A stretch of 13,777 nt of DNA from an uncultured Clostridia bacterium (GTDB lineage: Bacteria > Bacillota > Clostridia > TANB77 > CAG-508): NCBI GenBank assembly GCA_944393345.1, contig CALXZW010000031.1, positions 1-13,777 of the forward strand. Reading direction: 5' to 3'. Position 1 is the first letter of the stretch, and the number at the start of each line of letters is the position of its first letter. Position numbers and translations under genes: made by a program. This document shows positions 1-7,643 of the stretch, in pieces. The notes beneath the pieces are model-generated. The model saw only the letters and a program-made list of their open reading frames with translations, did not search any database and was not told where the DNA came from.

Positions 1-341
1 TCTATATCCTCTATTTTTACCTCTTTTAACATTCTTAAGAAAGTTGTATATCTATCAACATTTTCTTCGTTCTCATTATCTAAATATTCTGACAATGGTT
101 TAGACTTTCTATACTTTTCGCTAATTTCATCTAATCTGTTTACAGGTGATAATAAAATTTGTATATCATTTATTGGAACAAATCTATATACTTTGTATTG
201 ATTCTCATCATAATTTTTAGGAATTTTAAATTTTATCTCATCACACTTTTTTAATTTTTTAGGAATTTTTTCTAGATCTAATCCTAGATATTCTAATTTA
301 TCTTCTATTCCATTTAACTGACTTGTTTTATTCTTGTTCAA
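1..341 (-). CDS. Hypothetical protein, N-terminal part only (runs off the left edge)
   Basis: An open frame of 113 codons runs from a TTG at 341 to the left edge, so the C-terminus is missing. The TTG is chosen because AGGAG (349-353) sits 7 bases upstream and no ATG lies near it. The product starts MNKNKTSQLNGIEDKLEYLG, is lysine- and glutamate-rich, and has no signal peptide or membrane helix in the visible part, so it is probably cytosolic. A stretch around residues 40-65 (NQYKVYRFVPINDIQILLSP) looks like a folded beta-rich segment, followed by a charged helix. The frame starts 24 bases after the deacetylase stop, so the two are probably co-transcribed. I do not recognise the family and give no function. 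That the frame is coding is well supported by codon pattern and ribosome binding site. Confidence 0.7.
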   Translation of the reverse strand, partial: MNKNKTSQLNGIEDKLEYLGLDLEKIPKKLKKCDEIKFKIPKNYDENQYKVYRFVPINDIQILLSPVNRLDEISEKYRKSKPLSEYLDNENEENVDRYTTFLRMLKEVKIEDI

Positions 342-365
342 AGTTATTCTCCTTTCTTACAATCT

Positions 366-1286
366 TTATTTTATTATCTCATAAAAATTCTTAAATTCAT
401 AACCTTGCTCTTTTAAATAAGATATTATTTGTGGCAAAGCTTCTACAGTTGATTTCTTTGCTGGCGCATCATGCATTAATATAACCGGACTACTTTTGTT
501 TCCAACAGTATCCTTTAATCTTTGTAATAAAAAATCTGTTGATGCATTTGCTTTTTCTGAATCTCCTATTAATGCATTCCAATCGACATTTAATATGTTA
601 TTTTGATTCAATAATTCTTTAGCTTGAAGTTTTATATCTGCATATTTTCCTCCTACTAATCCTCCTGGAAATCTAAACAAATGAGAATTATATTCTGGAA
701 CTCCAATTGCATTTTTTATCGCTTCATTACATTTATTGTATTCATCTAAAACCGCTTGAGGTGATGAATATATCTGTTCATAAACATGTGAATAACCATG
801 ATTTGCAATATAATGACCTTCATCATATATCCTTTTTACTGTTTCTGGCATTTTTTCAACATAATTGCCTAAAACAAAAAATGTAGCTTTTATATTTTCT
901 TGTTTTAATATATCTAATATTTCATTAGTTCGCATTGATGGTCCATCATCAAAAGTTAAAAAAACTCTTTTTGTATCACAATTATATATTTTTTCTATAT
1001 TTTGTTTGCCTATATTAGTTAGTTTTGGAATCTTTTCTTGTCTTTTCTTTTCTAATTCCTCCGCTTCCTTCTTTTTCTTTAACTCTTCTTCTTCTTTAAT
1101 TGACAATAATTGTGTTTCATATTTCTTATATACTTCATATCTTTTAATTGAATTTATAGAATATATTAATGTAATTACAAGAAATATAGCTGTTAATACT
1201 AATATTATAACAATCTTTACTTTATTTTTATTAATTTTCCCATTAGTATCTATTTCGTATAAACTTATTTCTTCATTTTCTTTCAT
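366..1286 (-). CDS. Membrane-anchored polysaccharide deacetylase (NodB homology domain, CE4 family)
   Basis: Predicted metal-dependent deacetylase acting outside the membrane, probably on N-acetylated sugars of peptidoglycan or another wall polymer. On the 306-residue product: cytosolic N-terminus, one membrane helix (about 24-44), a Lys/Glu-rich probable coiled-coil stalk (about 48-86), then the NodB domain. All catalytic motifs are visible: TFDDGP at 111-116 (base D113, metal ligand D114), HGYSH at 163-167 (metal ligands H163 and H167), RFPGG at 205-209, VDW at 234-236 and LMHD at 270-273. An upstream in-frame ATG at 1334 would add 16 residues. The ATG at 1286 is preferred because AAAAGGA lies 8 bases upstream and a TATAAT box falls inside the longer version. 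The exact substrate cannot be read from sequence. The left-edge gene follows 24 bases downstream. Confidence 0.9.
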   Translation of the reverse strand: MKENEEISLYEIDTNGKINKNKVKIVIILVLTAIFLVITLIYSINSIKRYEVYKKYETQLLSIKEEEELKKKKEAEELEKKRQEKIPKLTNIGKQNIEKIYNCDTKRVFLTFDDGPSMRTNEILDILKQENIKATFFVLGNYVEKMPETVKRIYDEGHYIANHGYSHVYEQIYSSPQAVLDEYNKCNEAIKNAIGVPEYNSHLFRFPGGLVGGKYADIKLQAKELLNQNNILNVDWNALIGDSEKANASTDFLLQRLKDTVGNKSSPVILMHDAPAKKSTVEALPQIISYLKEQGYEFKNFYEIIK

Positions 1287-1322
1287 ATTAATATTCCTTT
1301 TATTTTGACATTTTTCTTTTTT

Positions 1323-1328
1323 ATTATA
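1323..1328 (-). promoter_or_regulatory. Possible -10 box for the deacetylase gene
   Basis: TATAAT reads leftward here, about 37 bases upstream of the preferred ATG at 1286. The hexamer 17 bases further upstream (TATTAA) is a poor -35, so the promoter call rests on the -10 alone. If real, it excludes the longer ATG start at 1334. Confidence 0.35.
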
Positions 1329-1415
1329 TCGCATTTTAGTTATTTTTAATAGTATATTTTGAATTATTTATATAAAATATTTGTATGTTTAATTTTTAAT
1401 ATATTTACACATCAT

Positions 1416-1453
1416 AAAAAACTTTAATAAATGAACAATTTACTAAAGTTTTT
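1416..1453 (-). terminator. Rho-independent terminator after metG
   Basis: Read leftward, a 10-bp arm AAAAACTTTA pairs perfectly with TAAAGTTTTT. It continues through one G-U pair into a further 5-bp TAAAT/ATTTA stem with a 5-base loop, and ends in a run of T. It starts 18 bases after the metG stop and separates metG from the deacetylase unit. Confidence 0.85.
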
Positions 1454-1471
1454 ATATTATTTTATCTTTTG

Positions 1472-3049
1472 TTAATTATTTCTCATAGATTCTTTTAAAA
1501 ATTCTATTTCTTCTTCAGGATTTAATCTCATAAATATAGGTTCACCTTTTGAAATTACCGTTAAGTTTTTTAATTTAGTATATTCTTTTAAAGATTCCCA
1601 TGTTTCTAATACTTCTTGATCAACTCCGATTTGTCTTAAAATATTTTCTGCTGTTTGATCCATAAAAGGTTTTATTAATATTGCTATCCTTCTTAAATTT
1701 TCTATTAAATGATATATACAAGATTTTAATTTTTGATTTTGATTTTCTTTAGCTAAAGTCCATGGCATAGTTTCATCTATATATTTGTTAGTTCTTGAAA
1801 CTAAATTCCATATTTCTTGAATACTTAATGCTATTTCATAATTATTCCATTTATTTTCAAATTCTGATATTTGATTTTTAGTAAATTCTTCTATCTCTTT
1901 GTCTACATCATTTGGAGTTCCTACATATTCTGGAACTTTTCCATCGAAATATTTATTTACCATTGATACTGTTCTATTTAATAGATTACTTAAATCATTA
2001 CATAAATCAAAATTATATCTTTCTATAAATGCTTCTGGTGAAAATATTCCATCTTGATTAGCTGGCACTTCTCTTAATAAATAATATTTTGTGGCATCTA
2101 ATCCGTATCTATCTATTAATGTTTCTGGATATATAACATTTCCTTTAGATTTTGACATTTTACCATCTTTCATCATAATCCAGTTATGAACTAAAATTGT
2201 TTTTGGTAATGGTAAATCTAAAGCCATTAAAAATATAGGCCAATATATTAAATGAAATCTTGCTATATCTTTTCCTACTATTTGTAAATCTGCTGGCCAA
2301 TATTTTTTAAATAATGTATCATCATCTGACATATATCCTAAAGCTGTTAAATAGTTTGTTAATGCATCTACCCATACATATATTACATGTTTTGGATCTT
2401 TTAAAACTTTTATTCCCCAATCAAAATTAGTTCTAGTAACACATAAATCTTCTAATCCTGGCTTTATAAAGTTATTTATCATTTCTGTTTTTCTATATTC
2501 TGGTTTTATAAATTCTGGATTTTTTTCATAATATTCTAGTAATCTATCAGCATATTTTTTCATATTGAAAAAGTATGCTTCTTCTTTCATTAATTTTACT
2601 TCTCTACCACAATCTGGACATTTACCATTAACTAATTGTGTTTGTGTAAAATATGTTTCACAAGGTACACAATACCACCCCTCATATTCTCCTTTATATA
2701 TATCTCCTTGTTCCATAAATTTATCAAATATTTTTTGTACTATTTTTTCATGTCTTTCTTCTGTAGTTTGTATAAAATCATCATATTGTATGTCCATTTT
2801 TTTCCATAATTCTTTTGCTAACCTTGCCATTTCATCAACATATTCTTTAGGTGTTTTTCCTTGTTCTTGTGCTTTTTCTTGTATTTTTTGTCCATGTTCA
2901 TCTGTACCAGTTAACATATATGTTTCTTTTCCTTTTAATTTATGATATCTTTTCATACTATCTGCCAATACTGTTGTATATGCAGTTCCTATATGAAATC
3001 TACCACTTGGATAATAGATTGGTGTTGTTATATAAAATGTATTTTTCAA
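1472..3049 (-). CDS. metG: Methionyl-tRNA synthetase, short form
   Basis: Charges tRNA-Met and initiator tRNA with methionine in the cytosol. Product 525 residues from TTG 3049. The start reads MKNTFYITTPIYYPSG, the usual N-terminus of this family. The class I signature HIGT is at 19-22. A four-cysteine zinc knuckle follows, CVPC at 127-130 and CPDC at 144-147. KMSKS is at 297-301, then the anticodon-binding helical domain (WNLVSRTNKYIDETMPW region). The protein ends soon after that domain, so the C-terminal EMAPII/Trbp111-like tRNA-binding domain found in the longer Bacillus-type enzyme is absent. TTG 3049 is chosen because AGGAG lies 9 bases upstream. An ATG at 3058 abuts that ribosome binding site and a GTG at 3076 lies at the predicted transcript start, so both are unlikely. 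It has its own promoter and terminator. Confidence 0.95.
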   Translation of the reverse strand: MKNTFYITTPIYYPSGRFHIGTAYTTVLADSMKRYHKLKGKETYMLTGTDEHGQKIQEKAQEQGKTPKEYVDEMARLAKELWKKMDIQYDDFIQTTEERHEKIVQKIFDKFMEQGDIYKGEYEGWYCVPCETYFTQTQLVNGKCPDCGREVKLMKEEAYFFNMKKYADRLLEYYEKNPEFIKPEYRKTEMINNFIKPGLEDLCVTRTNFDWGIKVLKDPKHVIYVWVDALTNYLTALGYMSDDDTLFKKYWPADLQIVGKDIARFHLIYWPIFLMALDLPLPKTILVHNWIMMKDGKMSKSKGNVIYPETLIDRYGLDATKYYLLREVPANQDGIFSPEAFIERYNFDLCNDLSNLLNRTVSMVNKYFDGKVPEYVGTPNDVDKEIEEFTKNQISEFENKWNNYEIALSIQEIWNLVSRTNKYIDETMPWTLAKENQNQKLKSCIYHLIENLRRIAILIKPFMDQTAENILRQIGVDQEVLETWESLKEYTKLKNLTVISKGEPIFMRLNPEEEIEFLKESMRNN

Positions 3050-3078
3050 AATTATCATCTCCTTACTTTTATGCACCT

Positions 3079-3107
3079 ATTTTACTATATAACATTAAAA
3101 ATAGCAA
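3079..3107 (-). promoter_or_regulatory. Probable metG promoter overlapping the upstream terminator
   Basis: Read leftward: -35 TTGCTA (3102-3107), 17-base spacer, -10 TAAAAT (3079-3084). The transcript would start near 3072, about 23 bases before the TTG start codon. The -35 box lies in the stem of the ATPase terminator, so the two elements share sequence. Confidence 0.55.
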
Positions 3108-3128
3108 GAAAATCTTGCTATTTTTAAT
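3094..3128 (-). terminator. Rho-independent terminator after the calcium ATPase
   Basis: A perfect 16-bp inverted repeat (3094-3109 with 3113-3128) with a 3-base loop lies 8 bases after the ATPase stop. Read leftward, the descending arm contains CTATTTTTAAT, whose T run forms the lower stem. The symmetry means it could also act on rightward transcripts. Confidence 0.85.
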
Positions 3129-3136
3129 ACATAATC

Positions 3137-5863
3137 TTACTCATCTTTAGCTGTATTTATTTTTAATAATTTAAAGATTTCAACAATAACTAATGGAGCT
3201 ATTACTAAGCCTATAAGTTCTATTATATTTTCTTGTGGTAATACTGGTATGCTAAATATTCCTCTTAGTGCAGGAATTGCTAATATTACAAGCATTAATG
3301 CCGCAGAAGCTATAACTGCTAATATTAATTTACTATTATTAAATACTTTTGTTTTAAATACAGATCTTTTATTGTTTCTTATATTAAATACATGTACTAA
3401 TTCCGACATTGCAAGTGTAACAAATGCCATTGTTTGACCAACTTCTATTTTGGATTCATCTAAAGATAATCCTTCTATTGGTTCTGTTGTAGTTGCTAAT
3501 CCTATCATAAATGCTCCTAGTGTTAATAATCCTATCATAACTCCTTGATATACAACTCTCCAAGTCATTCCTTTTGTAAAAACACCTTTTCCTGGTTTAG
3601 CAGGTTTTCTCTTCATTATATCTGCATTTGCTGGATCAAAAGCTAATGCTAATGCTGGTAATGAGTCTGTAACTAAATTTATCCACAATATATGAATTGG
3701 TAATAATATTTCTAAATGTGCTATATCTGTAATTCCAAACCATTTTGCAAATAATGGTGTGCATAACGTTGCCAAAAATAATACTACTATTTCACCAACA
3801 TTACTAGATAATAAAAATTGGATTACTTTTAAGATATTGTCATATATTCTTCTTCCTTCTTCTACTGCTGATACTATTGTTGCAAAATTATCATCTGTTA
3901 ATATTACATCTGCTGCTTCCTTTGCTACATCTGTTCCTACAATTCCCATAGCACAACCTATATCAGAAGTTTTTAATGCTGGACTATCATTTACTCCATC
4001 ACCTGTCATTGCAACTATTTCTCCATTTTTTTGCCATGCTTTTACAATTCTTACTTTATGTTCTGGAGATACTCTAGCATATACTGAATAATGTCTAACA
4101 TTTTTCTCTAACTCTTCATCTGTCATTTTTTCTAATTCTAGACCTGTAATTGCTTCATCATCATTTTCTAATATTCCTAATTTTTTTGCTATTGCTGTTG
4201 CTGTAATTTTGTGGTCTCCTGTTATCATTACTGTTTTTATTCCTGCTGTTTTACATTTTTCTACTGCTTGTTTTGCTTCTTCTCTTGGAGGATCTATCAT
4301 TCCAACAAGTCCTATAAATATTAAGTCTTTTTCCATTTCCTTCATTTCTTCTTTTGTTGGTTTATGATCTATTTCTTTATATGCACAAGCTAAAACTCTT
4401 AATGCTTCTTTTGCCATTTCTTCATTATGTTTTCTAATTGTAATTGAATATTCCTCTAAATTATTTTTTATTTCACCTTTAAATAAATATTTATTACATT
4501 TATTTAAAAGTTCATCTACTCCACCTTTGGTATATACTATATATTTTCCATTAAATTCGTTTACTGTTGTCATTAATTTTCTATCTGAATCAAATGGTAT
4601 TTCCTCAATACGAGGTGCTCTATCATATATTGATGGATCAAAATCTAATTTGAATCCCATATCTACTAAAGCAGTTTCTGTTGGATCTCCAGTTAAAGTT
4701 CCATCTGTTGATATTTTTGTATCATTACAAAACATATTACTGTATACAAGTTTTGTTAAATCTTCATCAATGTTTCCTTTATATTCTAATAAATCTTTTG
4801 TTTCAGCATTTATAAATATTTTTTCTACTGTCATTTTGTTTTGTGTTAATGTTCCTGTTTTATCTGAACAAATTACTGTAGCACTTCCTAGTGTTTCAAC
4901 AGCTGGAAGCCTTTTTACTATTGCGTTTCTTTTTACCATTTTCTGTACACCTATAGCTAATACTATTGTTGATACTGCTACTAATCCTTCTGGTATTGCT
5001 GCAACTGCTAAACTTACTGCTGTCATAAACATATGAATAGGTTCTTTTCCTTGTAACAATCCTATTATAAATATAAATACACATATAGACAAAGCTGCTA
5101 TTCCTAGTGTTTTTCCTAATTTATTTAATTTTTGTTGTAGTGGTGTTTCTTGTTTCTCTGCCTTATTAATCATTCCTGCAATTTTACCTACTTCTGTTGT
5201 CATTCCTGTTTCTACTACTATACCTTTTCCTCTACCATATGTTACTAAACTAGATGAAAAAAGCATATTTATTCTATCACCTATACCAATTTCTTCACCT
5301 TGTATTTCATTTGTTTCCTTTTCAACTGGTACTGATTCTCCTGTTAATGATGATTCTTGTGATTTTAAATTCACAGCTTCTATTATTCTTAAATCTGCTG
5401 GTATATAATCCCCTGTATCTAATACAACAATATCTCCAGGTACTAATTCTCTTGCAGGTATAACAGTCACTTCTCCATTTCTAATAACTTTCGCTGCATG
5501 ATCTGTTAGTTTTTGTAATGCCTCTAAAGATTTTTCTGCTTTAGCTTCTTGTGTTACACCTATAATTGCATTTACTAAAACTACTATTAATATTATGATT
5601 GTATCTGTAATTCCTTCTCCTTCTGCAATTCCCACTGCTCCTGAAACTAAAGCCGCTATTATTAATACAATTATTGAAAAATCTTTAAATTGATCTAAAA
5701 ATCTTTGTAATAAAGTTTTCTTTTTAGCTGCTTTTAATTCATTATACCCATATTTTTCTTGTCTATTTTTCACTTCCTCTAAATTTAGACCTTTATTTAT
5801 GTCTGTTTTTAATTCTTCTTCTACATCCTTAATACTTTTGTTAAACCAGTTTTTGTTTTCCAA
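3137..5863 (-). CDS. P2A-type calcium-transporting P-type ATPase (SERCA/PMCA-like)
   Basis: ATP-driven cation pump of the cell membrane, probably exporting Ca2+. Product 908 residues from TTG 5863. In order: cation-ATPase N-domain (1-50), M1-M2 (about 62-105), actuator domain with TGES (174-177), M3-M4 with PEGL (291-294), phosphorylated DKTGTLT (Asp334), nucleotide-binding region with KGG, hinge GDGVNDS (621-627), then M5-M10. Residues matching the SERCA calcium ligands are present: E292 in M4, N688 and E691 in M5 (SNVGE), N729, T732 and D733 in M6 (NLVTD), E821 in M8. The set suits Ca2+ rather than Na+/K+ or Mn2+, though transport cannot be proven here. TTG 5863 is preferred because AGGAG lies 9 bases upstream and the N-terminus then fits the family. 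The ATG at 5935 has no ribosome binding site and overlaps a TATAAT. Single-gene unit between two terminators. Confidence 0.93.
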   Translation of the reverse strand: MENKNWFNKSIKDVEEELKTDINKGLNLEEVKNRQEKYGYNELKAAKKKTLLQRFLDQFKDFSIIVLIIAALVSGAVGIAEGEGITDTIIILIVVLVNAIIGVTQEAKAEKSLEALQKLTDHAAKVIRNGEVTVIPARELVPGDIVVLDTGDYIPADLRIIEAVNLKSQESSLTGESVPVEKETNEIQGEEIGIGDRINMLFSSSLVTYGRGKGIVVETGMTTEVGKIAGMINKAEKQETPLQQKLNKLGKTLGIAALSICVFIFIIGLLQGKEPIHMFMTAVSLAVAAIPEGLVAVSTIVLAIGVQKMVKRNAIVKRLPAVETLGSATVICSDKTGTLTQNKMTVEKIFINAETKDLLEYKGNIDEDLTKLVYSNMFCNDTKISTDGTLTGDPTETALVDMGFKLDFDPSIYDRAPRIEEIPFDSDRKLMTTVNEFNGKYIVYTKGGVDELLNKCNKYLFKGEIKNNLEEYSITIRKHNEEMAKEALRVLACAYKEIDHKPTKEEMKEMEKDLIFIGLVGMIDPPREEAKQAVEKCKTAGIKTVMITGDHKITATAIAKKLGILENDDEAITGLELEKMTDEELEKNVRHYSVYARVSPEHKVRIVKAWQKNGEIVAMTGDGVNDSPALKTSDIGCAMGIVGTDVAKEAADVILTDDNFATIVSAVEEGRRIYDNILKVIQFLLSSNVGEIVVLFLATLCTPLFAKWFGITDIAHLEILLPIHILWINLVTDSLPALALAFDPANADIMKRKPAKPGKGVFTKGMTWRVVYQGVMIGLLTLGAFMIGLATTTEPIEGLSLDESKIEVGQTMAFVTLAMSELVHVFNIRNNKRSVFKTKVFNNSKLILAVIASAALMLVILAIPALRGIFSIPVLPQENIIELIGLVIAPLVIVEIFKLLKINTAKDE

Positions 5864-5946
5864 ATATATCCTCTCCTTTTTAATTATTTTTATTACTAAT
5901 AAAATTATTTCTCTTAAGTTAGTATTTTTATACATTATATAACATC

Positions 5947-5990
5947 AAAAAGACTTTTAAAAGGATTTTTGTTTTCCTTCTAAAAGTCTT
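5947..5990 (-). terminator. Terminator after tRNA-Glu
   Basis: Read leftward, a 16-base arm (AAGACTTTTAGAAGGA) pairs with TCCTTTTAAAAGTCTT, with one G-U pair, a 9-base loop and a following TTTTT. It lies about 108 bases after the tRNA 3' end and isolates the tRNA transcript from the ATPase gene. Confidence 0.85.
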
Positions 5991-6097
5991 GCTTACTTTA
6001 TATAAAGTTTACTAACCAGATACTTTTTAATATCGCGACTGTTGATTAGTAATAAAAAGCTACTCCCTTTTAATATTTTATAATATTAAATTAAGGT

Positions 6098-6172
6098 TGG
6101 TGACCCGTACGGGAATCGAACCCATGATTCCACCTTGAGAGGGTGGCGTCTTAACCGCTTGACCAACGGGCC
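6098..6172 (-). tRNA. tRNA-Glu (anticodon CTC)
   Basis: A 75-nt gene including an encoded CCA. The acceptor arm GGCCCGT pairs with ACGGGTC (one G-U). The D arm contains GGTCAAGCGGTTAAGAC, and the T arm contains GGGTTCGATTCCC. The anticodon stem CCACC/GGTGG encloses loop CTCTCAA, giving anticodon CTC, which reads GAG. The body closely resembles common Bacillota tRNA-Glu(TTC), so this is a minor, GAG-only isoacceptor. It has its own promoter and terminator. Confidence 0.95.
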
Positions 6173-6186
6173 AATTTTACCTTATA

Positions 6187-6215
6187 TTTATATCACTTTT
6201 TCTTGTATTAGTCAA
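6187..6215 (-). promoter_or_regulatory. Promoter of tRNA-Glu
   Basis: Read leftward: -35 TTGACT (6210-6215), 17-base spacer, -10 TATAAA (6187-6192), with the tRNA 5' end 14 bases beyond the -10. Near-consensus housekeeping sigma promoter. Confidence 0.85.
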
Positions 6216-6229
6216 CTATATTATAAAAT

Positions 6230-6256
6230 TTTTTAGGCACAAAAAAAATCGACCTG
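6230..6256. repeat. Imperfect 27-bp direct repeat, left copy
   Basis: TTTTTAGGCA followed by an A run, TCGACC and TG. It matches the copy at 8081-8107 apart from a one-base shift at CA/AC and two substitutions. It overlaps the terminator at 6241-6267. The copies lie 1.85 kb apart in the same orientation and flank the orphan gene region. Confidence 0.45.
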
Positions 6257-6267
6257 TTACAGTCAAT
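6241..6267 (-). terminator. Terminator of the candidate small RNA
   Basis: Read leftward, ATTGACTG, a TAA loop, then CAG, a bulged G and TCGAT form an 8-bp stem with one bulge, followed by eight T. It lies upstream of the tRNA-Glu promoter, so it ends a separate transcript. Confidence 0.65.
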
Positions 6268-6318
6268 CTAATCTTTTTCTCATCTGATGCGACGATTATG
6301 TTTTTTGGTGCCAACGAA

Positions 6319-6360
6319 GTAGTTATCTACAACCTTTTGGCTCTCTTGACGATTGATACA
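6319..6360. repeat. Diverged 42-bp duplication, left copy
   Basis: GTAGTTATCTACAACC at one end to GATTGATACA at the other. 35 of 42 positions match 7728-7769 in the same orientation, without gaps. Differences are mostly G/C here and A/T in the other copy. This copy lies inside the candidate small RNA. Confidence 0.75.
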
Positions 6361-6380
6361 AATATCAATCAATTTACTAA

Positions 6381-6408
6381 AGTATATCATAATTTTTATA
6401 AATTGCAA
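6381..6408 (-). promoter_or_regulatory. Promoter of the candidate small RNA
   Basis: Read leftward: -35 TTGCAA (6403-6408), 16-base spacer, -10 TATACT (6381-6386). The region resembles the promoter of the orphan gene (7827-7855): both carry TATGATATA(C/T)TTTA(G/A)TAAA. Confidence 0.5.
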
Positions 6409-6497
6409 CACTCTTTCTAAAATTTTCCTTTTGTGTGTTAAATCATCATTTTTATGAAAAAATGAAATGATAGTTTGTGCTATCACTCCATCTAAAC

Positions 6498-6647
6498 TTA
6501 ATTATCATTCTGCATTTTTCTTGTATGTTTTAAAAGTTTTTGTTTTCTTATCTCATTAGATTTTTTTAAATCTGTAATTTGTTTATCATATAATTTACAA
6601 AGTAGATTTCTATATACAAATCCACAATATTAGCCATTTACCATCAT
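6498..6647 (-). pseudogene. Decayed reading frame, origin unknown
   Basis: Read leftward from ATG 6647 the frame gives MMVNG, hits TAA at 6630-6632, then stays open for 43 codons to TAA 6498-6500. The open part begins YCGFVYRNLLCKLYDKQ and ends in a lysine-rich tail (KLLKHTRKMQNDN). This looks like the end of a real basic protein rather than chance sequence, but there is no ribosome binding site and I cannot name a parent gene. It lies 30 bases after the orphan gene stop. Confidence 0.25.
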
Positions 6648-6677
6648 ATTTTCAACTAAATTATTTATTTAATTTGT

Positions 6678-7643
6678 CTATTTTATCCAATAATAAGCTT
6701 CTTTATTTTGATAAATTATTTTATAAAAAACCTCTAACTTTTCAAAGCTCGAAGAGCCTTGTTGTTTTTCTATATAACAACTGTCTATCTTTAGTATAAC
6801 CTCCTCATTATTATCTAACATTCTATATTTTTCTTTCTCACTATCATATGTCGGTATACCGTCTGGATACTCTGCATATTGTTTTGCTTTTAATTCTTCC
6901 AAAATTCTTTCTACATTTCCTTGCGATTCTCCAAATAAAACAACTTTATCTATTTTTTCTAGTATTTCATTTGGTACTATTTCTTCAAAACTTTTCCATT
7001 CAACATCTTCTGGAACCTGCATTACATCGTATTTTTGTAAAATATTTATTTTACTATATATTTGTCTTATTAAGTTTGATTTTTTACCATTTATTTTTAT
7101 AATTTTATGAATCTCTGCTATTTTTTCTTCTTGTGGCATAGATATACCTATTCCATCATCATTACTAGTTTCCTCAGTCCATGTTTTATTTATTTCCATC
7201 TCTATTTCAAAACTTTTTACATTTAAGAAAGCTTCTTTATAATCTGATATTGTATATCCATTCTTCTGCGAACTATCTTTATTATTCTCTAAATTTAATG
7301 CTTCTAAATCTCTCTTATAATATGTGTATAAATCAACTTCAAATTCTTTATTATTCGATACTCCTATGTTATATATTGAATATAGTTGATTTAGACCTTC
7401 AATACTTTTTATTATAATTTTTGTACTATATGATGTATTATCGTCTCCATTAATTATAAATACCAATTTAGGTCCATTTTCAGAATCATAATTTATTCTT
7501 TTTAAATATACAACTATATTTCCATTTTTTGTTAGTTGTATTTCTTGCCCATTATACTTACATATAAATTTATTATACATGATAACTATTAATAATAATA
7601 TTATTATAATTACCAATCCTAATATATATTTCTTCTTTTTCAT
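6678..7643 (-). CDS. Membrane-anchored extracellular protein of unknown function
   Basis: A 321-residue product starts MKKKKYILGL and has one strong hydrophobic helix at about 6-23, with lysines before it and no lipobox cysteine. It is predicted as a single-pass anchor with about 295 residues outside. The exported part is rich in Lys, Glu, Asn and Ile and looks beta-rich early on (KNGNIVVYLKRI, KLVFIINGDD). A helical, acidic middle and a C-terminal strand pair ending in YYWIK follow. I see no catalytic motif and recognise no family. AGGGGG lies about 6-7 bases before the ATG. It has its own promoter and a long leader of about 176 nt that carries the 42-bp duplication. It ends in TAG, the only non-TAA stop among the complete genes here. 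It sits alone between two tRNA units. Confidence 0.8.
   Translation of the reverse strand: MKKKKYILGLVIIIILLLIVIMYNKFICKYNGQEIQLTKNGNIVVYLKRINYDSENGPKLVFIINGDDNTSYSTKIIIKSIEGLNQLYSIYNIGVSNNKEFEVDLYTYYKRDLEALNLENNKDSSQKNGYTISDYKEAFLNVKSFEIEMEINKTWTEETSNDDGIGISMPQEEKIAEIHKIIKINGKKSNLIRQIYSKINILQKYDVMQVPEDVEWKSFEEIVPNEILEKIDKVVLFGESQGNVERILEELKAKQYAEYPDGIPTYDSEKEKYRMLDNNEEVILKIDSCYIEKQQGSSSFEKLEVFYKIIYQNKEAYYWIK

Larger units (their letters stand above)
6241..6374 (-). ncRNA. Candidate small RNA, about 134 nt, family unknown
   Basis: A promoter (6381-6408) and a T-rich terminator (6241-6267) bound a transcript of about 134 nt. Between them, read leftward, I see a perfect 8-bp hairpin GATTGATA-TTTG-TATCAATC. 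A second hairpin has outer stem GCCAA/TTGGC and inner stem GTAG-ATAA-CTAC. The terminator follows. I recognise no known class: it lacks the signal recognition particle RNA loop, and I see no riboswitch core that I can name. A 68-codon frame from GTG 6486 to 6280 crosses the promoter and RNA without a ribosome binding site, so a decayed coding remnant is the main alternative. Part of it is duplicated upstream of the neighbouring gene (7728-7769). Confidence 0.4.

Noticed and set aside
2565..3150. Plus-strand open frames opposite metG
   Set aside because: They are antisense shadows of a well-identified synthetase gene, with low-complexity Phe/Leu/Ser composition and no ribosome binding sites.
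4896..5084. 62-codon minus-strand frame inside the calcium ATPase
   Set aside because: It overlaps the core ATPase coding sequence in another frame and its composition is arbitrary.
6280..6486. 68-codon frame from GTG 6486, with a stretch (GVIAQTIISFF) faintly like a helix-hairpin-helix of DNA ligase
   Set aside because: There is no spaced ribosome binding site, and it overlaps the candidate promoter, RNA hairpins and terminator region. The likeness is too short to name a family. It may be a decayed remnant but is not called as a gene.
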